Source: an uncultured Campylobacter sp. (lineage in GTDB: Bacteria > Campylobacterota > Campylobacteria > Campylobacterales > Campylobacteraceae). Taken from it: a stretch of DNA of 37,873 bases. Below, piece after piece: positions 6,787-15,330 of this stretch (position 1 is its first letter; each line of letters opens with the position of its first letter). The notes under the pieces are model-generated. The model had not been told where the DNA came from and ran no database searches. It saw only the letters and a program-made list of their open reading frames with translations. The stretch covers positions 1 to 37,873 of the forward strand of contig NZ_CALIMW010000251.1 in the NCBI RefSeq assembly GCF_938045405.1, written 5' to 3'. Both the position numbers and the translations under genes were made by a program.

Positions 6787-8814
6787 TTAAAATCCTATCT
6801 CTTTGATATCGGCAAACTGCAAAAACGCGCGATAAATTTGCCCGATATTTGCGATACGATTTGCGCGTATCGCGGCATCCTGGACGTTTATCATCACATT
6901 ATCGAAAAAATCATCAATCACGCCTTTAAGCCCAAATAGTGAGCGCAGATACCCACTCACGTCGTTTTCGTTGAGCTTAATCGCCCTGAACGCCGCATTT
7001 AGCGCACGCTCAGCATCGTGTTCGAATAGGCTTTCGTCCACCGCGCCTATTTTTTCGTCCTTGATGATATTGGCTAGGCGCTTAAAAGTCGCGAAATTTT
7101 CCCCGAAATCCGCTGCTGCTGCGATCTCGCCCAGCGCCTTTATGGCCTTGCTTAGTCGTAATAGATCGTTTTCGCCGCTTGCGATGCACGCCTTGATCAC
7201 GGACGGATTTATTTCGTCAAAAATTCCGTATAACCTATCTTTTATAAAATCCAGCAGCTTAGAAATGTCAAATTTCTTATAATTTGGCGCCAGCTTTTGC
7301 GCCAGCGTATTCGCATCAAAGCTCAATCCTTGATTTAGTAAAATTTTAATTAGCCCCGTAGCTGCGCGGCGAAGTGCATACGGATCTTTATTGCCGCTTG
7401 GAACTTTATTGATACTAAAAAGCCCCAGGAGCGTTTCAAATTTCATCGCCACAGCGATTACGCTACTAAATACACCGCTTGGCAGCTCGCTATCCTCGCC
7501 GCTAGGCAGATATTGCTCGCGTATCGCGCGGCATACATGATCTGCCAGTCCAGCGTGTGCGGCATAGTAGCTGCCCATAATGCCTTGAAGCTCGCTAAAT
7601 TCGCCCACCATCGTGCTGCTAAGATCTGTTTTACTAAACATTACGGCATTTTCTATATCCTGCGCAAAATCCTTTTTGCCGATCTCCGCCTCAATCTGCG
7701 TAGCATAATCCGCGCTCAGTGCCTTTGCTACCGCTAGCTCGCGCACTTGCTTATCATAAACCGAGCCAAGGGCTTGCATATAGGAAATTTGCTTAAGTTT
7801 TTCAGGGCTAAATTCCGCTTGCAAATCGCTTTTCCAAAAAAACATAGCATCGCTTAGGCGCGCGCGTAAAACTTTTTCATTGCCGCGTACTACAAGCTCA
7901 TCATCATCGGTGATCGCATTACTAACAACAACGAAGTGATTGCTTAAGTTTTTACCCTCGAAAACTGGAAAATAGCGCTGATTCTCCTTCATCGAAGTGA
8001 TAATGACCTCTTTTGGCACGCTTAAAAAATCTCGCTCAAAGCTGCCTAGCAGCGCCGTCGGATACTCGGTGATCGCCGTTACTTCATCTAGCAACGCAGG
8101 ATCGACCTCAATCTTAAAGCCATGCTTTTTCTCGAGCTTTGCAAACTCGCTTAGAATTTTATCTTTTCTTTTTTGCTCGCTTAAAATTACGCCGTTACGC
8201 TCCAGCAGTGCGAAATAATCTGCGGCGTCTTTAAATTTAATCGCTTCATAGCCAAATTTTCTGTGCGGAAAAAATGCAGCCGCGCTTCGCACGCCATAAA
8301 TTTCAAAATCTACGTTTTGACCGCCCAAAACGCAGGCTATGCTTCTTATCGGACGGATAAACTCAAACTCGCCGCTACCCCAGCGCATCGCGCGTCCAAA
8401 ATTTAGCGATCGTAAAAACTCCTCTATCATTTCGCCTAGGATTTCACGACTATCACGCCCCTTTTGCACCGCAGCGTGGTAGAGCACCTCTTTGCCGCCC
8501 ACCTGCCGAAATTCCAGCTCGTTTTCGCTTATGCCGCATTTTTTAGCAAAACTTAGCGCTGCAGGGCTCCATGCGCCGTCTTTGAGCGCGACGGATTTTG
8601 GCGCGCCCGTGCTTACGATCTGCGCATCATCGCCGCGTTTCGGAAAATCCTCGTGAAATAACACAAATCTACGCGGGCTAAATTCGAAGCGAAAGTCGCT
8701 ATTTATGCGGTTAGCCTCAAGTACCGCGCGCCATTTTGGCGCGATATTCGCACGCTCTTTTAAAAACGGGATCGCAGGCAGCTCCTCGACCCCAATCTCA
8801 ATGAGTAGTTCCAT
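6787..8814 (-). CDS. glyS: Glycine-tRNA ligase beta subunit
   Basis: 675 aa, the usual length for the beta subunit of the alpha2-beta2 bacterial glycyl-tRNA synthetase. The N-terminus MELLIEIGVEELPA is the family signature. Further family motifs include RFVLFHEDFP, PIRSIACVLGG, MKENQRYFPVF and a C-terminal anticodon-binding helical region ending NRIANIGQIYRAFLQFADI. It charges tRNA-Gly together with GlyQ, which is not in this window. The ATG has AAGGA five bases upstream and overlaps the end of a 44-aa membrane protein gene by 17 bases. It is the last gene of the long minus-strand run and is followed by a hairpin terminator. Confidence 0.98.
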   Translation of the reverse strand: MELLIEIGVEELPAIPFLKERANIAPKWRAVLEANRINSDFRFEFSPRRFVLFHEDFPKRGDDAQIVSTGAPKSVALKDGAWSPAALSFAKKCGISENELEFRQVGGKEVLYHAAVQKGRDSREILGEMIEEFLRSLNFGRAMRWGSGEFEFIRPIRSIACVLGGQNVDFEIYGVRSAAAFFPHRKFGYEAIKFKDAADYFALLERNGVILSEQKRKDKILSEFAKLEKKHGFKIEVDPALLDEVTAITEYPTALLGSFERDFLSVPKEVIITSMKENQRYFPVFEGKNLSNHFVVVSNAITDDDELVVRGNEKVLRARLSDAMFFWKSDLQAEFSPEKLKQISYMQALGSVYDKQVRELAVAKALSADYATQIEAEIGKKDFAQDIENAVMFSKTDLSSTMVGEFSELQGIMGSYYAAHAGLADHVCRAIREQYLPSGEDSELPSGVFSSVIAVAMKFETLLGLFSINKVPSGNKDPYALRRAATGLIKILLNQGLSFDANTLAQKLAPNYKKFDISKLLDFIKDRLYGIFDEINPSVIKACIASGENDLLRLSKAIKALGEIAAAADFGENFATFKRLANIIKDEKIGAVDESLFEHDAERALNAAFRAIKLNENDVSGYLRSLFGLKGVIDDFFDNVMINVQDAAIRANRIANIGQIYRAFLQFADIKEIGF

Positions 8815-8932
8815 CTTTATCCTTTTTTCGTTGATTTCGTTTTTCGTTTTTCTCCATCATTTCGCGGTTAAATCCTACGATCATAAATATCATAAAAAGC
8901 ACGAAAAGTGCGGTTATAACGGCGTGTATCAT
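8798..8932 (-). CDS. Small single-pass membrane protein (44 aa)
   Basis: Short gene with a clear design. The ATG (8930-8932) overlaps the TGA stop of the preceding exonuclease/phosphatase gene as ATGA, a classic translational coupling signal, and its own TGA lies 17 bases inside glyS. The peptide has one hydrophobic helix, AVITALFVLFMIFMIVGF (residues 4-21), then a highly charged tail beginning NREMMEKNEKRNQRKK. This is the topology of a bitopic inner-membrane protein with a basic cytoplasmic tail, or possibly a regulatory leader for glyS. No family is recognised. Confidence comes from the overlaps and the coherent helix-plus-basic-tail composition. Confidence 0.65.
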   Translation of the reverse strand: MIHAVITALFVLFMIFMIVGFNREMMEKNEKRNQRKKDKDGTTH

Positions 8933-10290
8933 TCTACTATAAATTCCTTTTGCCCTTTATAAATCGTAAAATAGGCATTTTTAAATTCTAAATTTTTGCC
9001 GTTTTGCACAGGAGCGCTTTTGCGAAAAATTCTAAACTCGCCCGCGCTTTTTAGATCAATTATGCCGTCTTCAACGTCGCCTTTGATCGTGCTTATCACA
9101 TCTCCTGCGCGCAGCTGCCGCACCGATGCGCTAGGCAAAACGTATGGTGCGATAGAGCCTACGTTGCCGCTTCTATATACGATCTCAAAATCGTCGATCT
9201 CAAAGCTTTGCTTATAAAATTTCGTCTTTTTTACTAGCAGATCGAGTTTATCGCCTAGCTGTAGCCCGCTGCCGCCATAGACAAAAACTCCACTTCCATC
9301 TTGAGAAATCGCAAAGCCATGGCGGTTTGTAAAACTCACGACTACGCCTTTTATCAGCACAGGCTCACTTATAATGCGCCCGTAAAGCTCCTCTATCGTG
9401 ACGGTCTTTGCGGCACTAGCAGTATTTTTAGCTAAAAATTCTTGCTTTTTCGGCATAGATTTTAAAGCGCCTTCGTTCGTCAGAATGAAGCTAATCGGAA
9501 AATGATCAGAAGCGGTAGAGGATTTAACAACCGCGAAGCTGTCCTTTTTATATCCAGGCTCGCTACTAAAAAAATCGTCGCTAAGCAAGATATGATCGAG
9601 CACCGCGCCGCTTTCATGAGACTCACAAGAGCTAAAATGCTTTAACTGCGAGCAGGGATGCAGCGCCCACAAATCACTAAATCCATCGCGCTCGATAAGC
9701 TCGTTTAGCAAAGAATTTCGCCCGAAATTCGTATTAAAATCTCCCGCTACGATAGCGCGTTGGTGCCCTTGCAAAACCTCGCGCAAAAAGGCGAAATTGC
9801 GCTTGCGCTCGCTTAGCGGATTGCGTGCAGAGAGCATATGTACGACATAAAAGCTAAAATCAGCGCCGCCAAGCGCAAAATCAGCGCGCAAAATATCTCT
9901 AGTTTTAAGCTCTATCGGGCGGTAGGTTTTTTGAAATTTTATCGGTATGCGCGACATCACCGCCACGCCCGCAGGTGCAGTCTGTGCGCGCGAAAAAGCG
10001 TAGAATTTATAGCCCGCTTTCTGAGCAAGTGCTTTTAGCACAGCTTCGTTTTCGATCTCTTGCAGCCCCAAAATATCGGCATTAAGCGCGCTTATCTCAT
10101 CCGCCACCGCTTGCAGCTTGCGCTCGTATTTTTGCTCGCTCCAACCACCGCGCCCGATCTCAAAGTCCGCATACTCCGTGCCGTCGTTTACGCCGTCGAA
10201 TAAATTTTGCACGTTAAACGATGCGATTTTCAGCTCCGCCGCACCCGCACCGCAGAAAAACATCGCAAAAAGTAGCGCTAAAACTCGCAA
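8929..10290 (-). CDS. Secreted endonuclease/exonuclease/phosphatase family protein
   Basis: 453 aa. An N-terminal signal peptide MRVLALLFAMFFCGAGAA predicts export. Residues about 20-270 form an EEP (DNase I-like) domain with its metal and catalytic motifs: ASFNVQNLFDG, LGLQEIENEAV, VAGDFNTNFG and a final SDHFPISF. The C-terminal part (about 300-400, with VLIKGVVVSF and GDKLDLLV) looks like a beta-rich OB-fold of the type that accompanies extracellular nucleases. Substrate is probably nucleic acid, perhaps for nutrient scavenging; a phosphoesterase role is the alternative. The start is a TTG at 10288-10290 with AGGAG six bases upstream; it overlaps the trmL stop by 13 bases. Confidence 0.88.
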   Translation of the reverse strand: MRVLALLFAMFFCGAGAAELKIASFNVQNLFDGVNDGTEYADFEIGRGGWSEQKYERKLQAVADEISALNADILGLQEIENEAVLKALAQKAGYKFYAFSRAQTAPAGVAVMSRIPIKFQKTYRPIELKTRDILRADFALGGADFSFYVVHMLSARNPLSERKRNFAFLREVLQGHQRAIVAGDFNTNFGRNSLLNELIERDGFSDLWALHPCSQLKHFSSCESHESGAVLDHILLSDDFFSSEPGYKKDSFAVVKSSTASDHFPISFILTNEGALKSMPKKQEFLAKNTASAAKTVTIEELYGRIISEPVLIKGVVVSFTNRHGFAISQDGSGVFVYGGSGLQLGDKLDLLVKKTKFYKQSFEIDDFEIVYRSGNVGSIAPYVLPSASVRQLRAGDVISTIKGDVEDGIIDLKSAGEFRIFRKSAPVQNGKNLEFKNAYFTIYKGQKEFIVE

Positions 10291-10766
10291 ACCGCGCTCC
10301 TAAAGTCGAATTTATCGATATTTTGGCGGATCGCTTCGTAGGTTACGATGCCCACGCTGGTAGCTAAATTTAAACTGCGCCCCGCCCCGCTCATCGGGAT
10401 CGTGATGCAGTTTTCGCGCTTTGTGCGCATGATCTCAAGCGGCAGTCCGTGCCCCTCCGAGCCGAAAATCAAAAAATCGCCCGGCTGAAATTTTGCCTCA
10501 TAGTAGAGCTTGTTCGTCTTCGTCGTCGCAAAAAAAAAGCGTTGCTTAAATTTATCGTTCGCCGCCATAAACTCGTCCCAATTTTCCCAAATTTTAAGAT
10601 TCAAGTTCGCCCAATAATCGAGCCCCGCACGGCGCAGATGCTTATCGTCGATTAGGAATCCCAGCGGCTTGATCAGATGCAAGCGGCAGCTCGCATTGAC
10701 GCACATACGCCCGATGGAGCCCGTGTTTGTGTGGATCTGCGGATAGACTAGTACGATATTAAACAT
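10278..10766 (-). CDS. trmL: tRNA (cytidine/uridine-34 2'-O)-methyltransferase TrmL
   Basis: 162 aa, the usual size of this single-domain SPOUT methyltransferase. It methylates the wobble nucleotide ribose of tRNA-Leu. The opening NIVLVYPQIHTNTGSIGR and the SAM-binding knot motifs IFGSEGHGLP and IPMSGAGRSLNLATSVGIV are textbook TrmL. The ATG at 10764-10766 is chosen rather than the in-frame TTG just before it; the ribosome-binding site is weak (GGTGA). The start lies inside the last codons of the repetitive gene upstream, with an 8-base overlap, so translation is probably coupled. Confidence 0.95.
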   Translation of the reverse strand: MFNIVLVYPQIHTNTGSIGRMCVNASCRLHLIKPLGFLIDDKHLRRAGLDYWANLNLKIWENWDEFMAANDKFKQRFFFATTKTNKLYYEAKFQPGDFLIFGSEGHGLPLEIMRTKRENCITIPMSGAGRSLNLATSVGIVTYEAIRQNIDKFDFRSAVCEF

Positions 10767-11517
10767 CAAAAATCACCGATTTTGAACGGGCAGAATTTTG
10801 CGATTTAAAATTCCGCGAGACAAGGTTTTGAGATTTAGAATTTCGAAAAGCTAAATTACGCGGCTTGGGATTTCGCGCAGTAAAGCCTTGCAAATTTGAA
10901 TGGGCAAAATTCTGTAATTTGAAATTCTGTGAAATAAAATTTAGGTTCATGATTTTGCGACGCTGCAGGACGTCAGATATCTCTTTGCAGCGATATGGCT
11001 CTTGCATTTTTTTGTGGTGCGGCGCGACAGCTACTCCCATAGCACAGGACGCGCAATACGGCTCGCTAAATTTTGCTTTAATGCGTTTAATATGACGCAG
11101 GCTGTGAGATTTTGTGCCAAGATGCCCTAATCTGCAAAATTTCATCTCGCTGTAATGAGAGCCGTGAAATTCCGTCTCGCTGCTGCACGGCTCGTATAAT
11201 TTCTCGCTGCAGCGATGTGATCTGCGAAATTCTCTCGATCCATAAAACTTCGCCTCGTGGGCTTTTTCGGTATGGCGGCACGACGGATGAAATTTTAATA
11301 GGTAAAATTCTGTGTCATAAAATTCTACCGAGCTAAGCTTTGCACTATGAAATCTTACGCCGCAAAAATTTAAATTTCGCTCGCCATAAAAGATAAAATT
11401 TCGCGCAGCAAAAATCACGGGATTTTGCCTACGATCAAAGCAAAAAGCGCACTTTTGCAAAGACGCAGCATTCTTGCAAAACGCGTAAATTTCGTCGCGA
11501 CGATAGAATTTTTTCAT
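10759..11517 (-). CDS. Repetitive protein of unknown function built on RAATTY motifs
   Basis: 252 aa, no recognised domain. The ATG at 11517 has a good AGGAG eight bases upstream, and the first 40 residues look like ordinary protein. From about residue 55 the protein is dominated by a 5-residue rhythm: K-F or E-F units such as VEFYD, TEFYL, LKFHP, AKFYG in the middle, and N-F/N-S/N-L units such as NFKLQ, NLAFR, NSKSQ, NFKSQ near the end. At DNA level this reflects RAATTY hexamers spaced 15 or 30 bp apart (for example 11290, 11305, 11320 and 10907, 10922, 10937). The frame change between the two blocks shows that the DNA motif, not the peptide, is the conserved unit. It may be a real but fast-evolving protein or a noncoding array that happens to be open. 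Confidence 0.5.
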   Translation of the reverse strand: MKKFYRRDEIYAFCKNAASLQKCAFCFDRRQNPVIFAARNFIFYGERNLNFCGVRFHSAKLSSVEFYDTEFYLLKFHPSCRHTEKAHEAKFYGSREFRRSHRCSEKLYEPCSSETEFHGSHYSEMKFCRLGHLGTKSHSLRHIKRIKAKFSEPYCASCAMGVAVAPHHKKMQEPYRCKEISDVLQRRKIMNLNFISQNFKLQNFAHSNLQGFTARNPKPRNLAFRNSKSQNLVSRNFKSQNSARSKSVIFDV

Positions 11518-11566
11518 AAAACTAGCTCCTAAATAAAACGGCGATTTTACAGAAATCTCTCTAAAT

Positions 11567-12688
11567 TTACGCTTTTAAAGCCGCTACGAACGCCCTAATC
11601 TCCGCTTCTTGCAGCCTCTCAATCTCCTTGCCGATCGCAGCGCCGCGCAGGTTGCGAGCGACATCCCCAGCGCAAATCAAGCTCTTAAATTTCTTATCCC
11701 AAATCCCAAGCCGCTTTGATGCTTGCACCCTACCTTTACAATACAGCCCGAGCCACTGCTTAAGCGGCATTTTTAGAGCGATTTTGCATAGCCGTTCGTC
11801 GCTTACCCGCTTAAAAAACGGCTCGCTAAGTAGCCTTTTATAAAGAGAATTTAGCCCTAAATTCTTTAAAATTTTATCTTTATCTAATCCTAAAAAATTC
11901 AAAAACGCATATAAAAAAAACATTTCATTTCGCACGAAAGATTCGCCACGCTCTATGAATTGCATCAGTCGCTCGTGCGTGCGCGGATCAATCCGCAATC
12001 CAAAAACCCGCTCATAAAGCCCCAGCTCTTGCATTAGCATCATCCCATATCGGTGCGCAGGTGCACGAAAAAATTTAATCAGCTCTGCTTTAACGCGCTC
12101 GCAACTAAGATCGCTAACGTCGATGCCGTGCATAAGTTCTAAGGTGTGCGGCTCGGCGCGAAGCTCAAATCTCGCAGCAAACTGCACCGCGCGATATACG
12201 CGCAAGCTATCCTCCACGAAAGTGTGCGGATCAACCACTCGCAAAATACGTGCGCGCAGATCCGCAAGCCCGCCGTAAAAATCGAGAACTTTACCGCTTA
12301 TAGCGTCTATCATCATCGCATTAATCGTAAAATCGCGTCGCCTACTAGCCTCATGTTCGTCCGTAGCCAAAGCGACACTGAAGCCCTTGTGTCCGATGCC
12401 TGTCTTGCTCTCGGTGCGCGGCAGCGAAACATCGAAATTTTTATATTTATAGACGAAGTAACTCTTGCCGACGCCCTGTGCGCCGAAGTCTTGCATAATT
12501 TGCTCAAAGCGGTGCGGACTCACATCGTAAAGCTCCACATCCACATCAGCGCTAGCCCGCCCCAAAAAATGATCGCGCACGCAACCGCCTACTAGATAGA
12601 TACGCGAGCTAAATTTTTTAAGATAATCTAAAAGCGCGATGAAATCGTCATTTTGATAGATTTTCAAGTCGGTTTTCGATACTTGCAA
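11567..12688 (-). CDS. cca: CCA tRNA nucleotidyltransferase / poly(A) polymerase family
   Basis: 373 aa. Class II nucleotidyltransferase that adds or repairs the CCA end of tRNAs. The head domain shows YLVGGCVRDHFLG and the metal-binding pair in ADVDVEL; RRRDFTINAM and EDSLRVYRAVQFAARF are the neck motifs that follow in all members. The C-terminal helical body is less conserved. Immediately downstream of ciaD with a 41-base overlap, as in C. jejuni where Cj0788 and Cj0789 are adjacent. The only good start is a TTG at 12686-12688 with a weak GGA in front; a second TTG seven codons later is possible. Confidence 0.93.
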   Translation of the reverse strand: MQVSKTDLKIYQNDDFIALLDYLKKFSSRIYLVGGCVRDHFLGRASADVDVELYDVSPHRFEQIMQDFGAQGVGKSYFVYKYKNFDVSLPRTESKTGIGHKGFSVALATDEHEASRRRDFTINAMMIDAISGKVLDFYGGLADLRARILRVVDPHTFVEDSLRVYRAVQFAARFELRAEPHTLELMHGIDVSDLSCERVKAELIKFFRAPAHRYGMMLMQELGLYERVFGLRIDPRTHERLMQFIERGESFVRNEMFFLYAFLNFLGLDKDKILKNLGLNSLYKRLLSEPFFKRVSDERLCKIALKMPLKQWLGLYCKGRVQASKRLGIWDKKFKSLICAGDVARNLRGAAIGKEIERLQEAEIRAFVAALKA

Positions 12689-14006
12689 GCAAAAATTCCA
12701 TAAATTTTAAATTTAGCTCCACACGCGCGTTCAAATCGCCCTTCTCAAAAGCGTTCAGCCCCTCAAAAAGCACTAAAATTCGCTCTTTTATCGCGCTCAA
12801 AAACTCCGCTTCGCTTGAAATTTTAAAATCTGCATTTGCGAGATATTTTGATTTGTCACCCGCTTGTCTCGCAGCCCCAAGATGTCGCGCTGCTTCAGGC
12901 TGGCGCACGGCGGAATTTTGAGCACCATAAGAGGCAAGGCTTCCCACTTGCATATCCTGCTTGGCGGAATTGCGAAGCTGCGGCGTGGCGAGCTCATCGT
13001 CTCGCGCCTCATGCATAGTAAAATTCTGTGGCTGCGAAACGAAATTTTGCTGCTGCGCGGCAACATTGCGGATCTCTAGCGCGACGGAATTTTGAGCTTG
13101 AAGCGACGCTAAATCCTGCTTTTTAGAATGCGCCGTACCGAAATAATCGTCAGCTTCGTTTTCTTTAAAATCAGAGCCAGGCCCAAAATCGTCATTGCTT
13201 AGCTCCTTAAAATGCGCGCCTAAAATACGAGGCGTCAAATCTTGCTTACTTTGGGAGTCGTCATCCGTAGAATTTAGCGCTAATTCAAAATCTTTACTTT
13301 CAGCAGAGCTTTGCGCTATGCTTGCGTCCCTGCTTTGCGGCGAAACAAACCCATTCATATCGCTGCCTAGACTATCGTAAATTTCGCCTGCGATGCCCGA
13401 TAAATCACGCAAGCTTTTGTCAAATTTTGCGGTGGAGCTTTTTAAAATTTCATCGTTTGCAAAGGTCGAATTTGCGGAATTTTTGCCGCTTGCAGAAGCA
13501 GAATTTTTAAAATTCTCTCCGTTTGGGTAGGCGGAAGCCTCAGAATTTTGACCGCCTGCAAGATCAGAATTTTTAAAATTCTCCTCGCTGGAAAAAGTAA
13601 AATTTTCATCTTTTGCGGCAGATTTTTTTAAAGTAGCGTCCGCTGCAAATTCCGCGCCGCTAGGCGCAGAGTTCTTGCGTGCCAGGGCATTTGAATGATC
13701 TGGGACGGAATTTAAAGCATTCGATGAAACAAAGCGCGAAGTGGAATTTTTAGTATCCAAAGAAGTGAAATTTTGCGCGTTTGATGAAGCGATATCCGGT
13801 GCAGATGTGGAATTTAAGGCATCAGGTGCAATGGGATCTGGCGCAAAAGAAGCGGGGCTTAAAGCATCCTGCGAAGCCTGCGATCCTGCTTCGGTACTGC
13901 TCGCATTCACAGCCCCCTCTTGCTGCACCGCCAAATCTTGCACGCGCTTTTGTGCTTTCATCTCATTTACTGCTTCGATGATATCTTCCAGTTCATTTTC
14001 ATACAT
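12648..14006 (-). CDS. ciaD: CiaD-like protein with a long low-complexity expansion
   Basis: 452 aa. Conserved ends flank an expanded middle. The start MYENELEDIIEAVNEM and especially the C-terminal block beginning AEFLSAIKERILVLFEGL and ending EFLLASIENRLENLSK match the Campylobacter CiaD (Cj0788) type, and the neighbours (Cj0787-like upstream, cca downstream) match too. In C. jejuni CiaD is delivered to host cells through the flagellar export system and affects host signalling. Here about residues 35-390 are rich in Ser, Ala and Asn with recurring Q-N-S, E-N-F and K-N-S triplets coming from in-frame RAATTY hexamers, including two roughly 66-bp repeats at 13501-13600. The ATG at 14006 overlaps the upstream stop. 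Whether it is still an effector is unknown. Confidence 0.75.
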   Translation of the reverse strand: MYENELEDIIEAVNEMKAQKRVQDLAVQQEGAVNASSTEAGSQASQDALSPASFAPDPIAPDALNSTSAPDIASSNAQNFTSLDTKNSTSRFVSSNALNSVPDHSNALARKNSAPSGAEFAADATLKKSAAKDENFTFSSEENFKNSDLAGGQNSEASAYPNGENFKNSASASGKNSANSTFANDEILKSSTAKFDKSLRDLSGIAGEIYDSLGSDMNGFVSPQSRDASIAQSSAESKDFELALNSTDDDSQSKQDLTPRILGAHFKELSNDDFGPGSDFKENEADDYFGTAHSKKQDLASLQAQNSVALEIRNVAAQQQNFVSQPQNFTMHEARDDELATPQLRNSAKQDMQVGSLASYGAQNSAVRQPEAARHLGAARQAGDKSKYLANADFKISSEAEFLSAIKERILVLFEGLNAFEKGDLNARVELNLKFMEFLLASIENRLENLSK

Positions 14007-14241
14007 CAATTAGCCACCTCTTAAATTCCGCTTGTTTGCTCGCATCGACGCTTAAAAAGCGCTCCAGCATCGCCATATTAACGCCCGAGCCTACTCGATG
14101 ATTTAAATTTATCCGCGCAAAAAGCACAGCCGCATCGCCATCTTGCGGATTATCGCGTAAAATACCGCGGCAAATCCGCATTGCGCCGTAGATATCGCCT
14201 TTTTTCTCAAGCTCCATAGCGTATGCTAGCGCACCATTCAA
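13999..14241 (-). CDS. Small TPR-like protein (Cj0787-like)
   Basis: 80 aa. The sequence reads as two helical hairpins: ALAYAMELEKKGDIYGAMRI then CRGILRDNPQDGDAAVLFAR, which is the spacing of one and a half tetratricopeptide units. Start is a TTG at 14239-14241 with AGGAG six bases upstream, inside the leuB stop region; the TGA overlaps the ciaD start. Its place directly before ciaD and cca matches the Cj0787-Cj0788-Cj0789 order of C. jejuni. Function is not known; partnership with ciaD is only a suggestion from the shared order. Confidence 0.8.
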   Translation of the reverse strand: MNGALAYAMELEKKGDIYGAMRICRGILRDNPQDGDAAVLFARINLNHRVGSGVNMAMLERFLSVDASKQAEFKRWLIDV

Positions 14242-14250
14242 GGCTAGCTC

Positions 14251-15321
14251 CTAAGCCTTAGCCGCGTAATCTGCGATGATCGAGCCGATCTCTGCAGTCG
14301 AGCAAATTTCTTTGGCATCGTACTGCGCGATGTCCTTGGTGCGGTATCCGTCGCGAAGCACGGCTCGTACGGCAAGCTCGATCGCTTCTGCCGCTTCATT
14401 CTCGCCGAATGCGTATTTCAGCATCATTGCAGCACTTAAGATCGTAGCGATCGGATTTGCGATCCCCTGCCCCGCGATGTCGGGCGCGCTGCCGTGGATC
14501 GGCTCGTAAATTCCTACCTTACCGCCGATACTTGCACTCGGAAGCAGCCCGATCGAGCCGCAGATCATACTCGCTTCGTCGCTTAAAATATCGCCGAATA
14601 AATTCTCCGTCAAAATCACGTCGAACTGCGCAGGCGCCCGCACGAGCTGCATCGCGGCGTTATCTACGTACATAAACTCCAAATTTATCCCCTCGTAATT
14701 TTTGGCTAGCTCGCTTACGACCTCGCGCCACAGCTGGCTTGTTTCAAGCACGTTGGCCTTATCCACGAGCGTTATCTTTTTATTTCGCAAAAGCGCAGCC
14801 TCAAAGGCAACTTTTGCGACGCGCTCGATCTCGGTGGCGTTGTAGCACATCGTATTTAGCGCATCCTTTTCGTTTTTTGCGCGCGGCTGCCCGAAATAAA
14901 TCCCGCCCGTAAGCTCGCGCACCACCATTATATCGACGCCTTTGATGATCTCAGGCTTTAGCGTCGAAGCGTTTATCAACTCATCAAAAATCATCGCAGG
15001 ACGCAGATTTGCAAAAGCTCCAAGCTCTTTGCGGATTTTAAGCAGTCCGCTTTCAGGGCGCAACTCGCGCGGCAAGCCGTCCCATTTAGCGCCGCCGATC
15101 GCACCGAAAAGCACCGCATCGCTTGATTTAGCGGCATTTAGCGTTTCATCCGGAAGCGGAACGCCCATAATGTCGATCGCCGCGCCGCCCATCAAGCGGT
15201 AGTCAAAATTTAGCTCGAAATTAAATTTATGGCTTACGGCATCAAGCACTTTTATCGCCTCTTCAATGATCTCGGGGCCGATTCCATCGCCTTTTATCAC
15301 GCATACGTCGTATTTTTTCAT
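14251..15321 (-). CDS. leuB: 3-isopropylmalate dehydrogenase
   Basis: 356 aa, normal length. NAD-dependent oxidative decarboxylation in leucine synthesis. Family motifs: VIKGDGIGPEI at the start, LRPESGLLKIRKELGAFANL (substrate arginines), RELTGGIYFGQPR, and the metal/substrate site ENLFGDILSDEAS; a cofactor loop EPIHGSAPDIAGQGIANP follows. Nine bases downstream of leuD, so co-translated. The Shine-Dalgarno is AAGGAA before the ATG. No leuC or leuA adjoins, so the leucine pathway is split in this genome. Confidence 0.98.
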   Translation of the reverse strand: MKKYDVCVIKGDGIGPEIIEEAIKVLDAVSHKFNFELNFDYRLMGGAAIDIMGVPLPDETLNAAKSSDAVLFGAIGGAKWDGLPRELRPESGLLKIRKELGAFANLRPAMIFDELINASTLKPEIIKGVDIMVVRELTGGIYFGQPRAKNEKDALNTMCYNATEIERVAKVAFEAALLRNKKITLVDKANVLETSQLWREVVSELAKNYEGINLEFMYVDNAAMQLVRAPAQFDVILTENLFGDILSDEASMICGSIGLLPSASIGGKVGIYEPIHGSAPDIAGQGIANPIATILSAAMMLKYAFGENEAAEAIELAVRAVLRDGYRTKDIAQYDAKEICSTAEIGSIIADYAAKA

Positions 15322-15330
15322 CCAAATTCC

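Noticed and set aside
10759..11517. Mobile element or integrated cassette
   Set aside because: No transposase, terminal inverted repeats or target duplication were seen around the repetitive gene.
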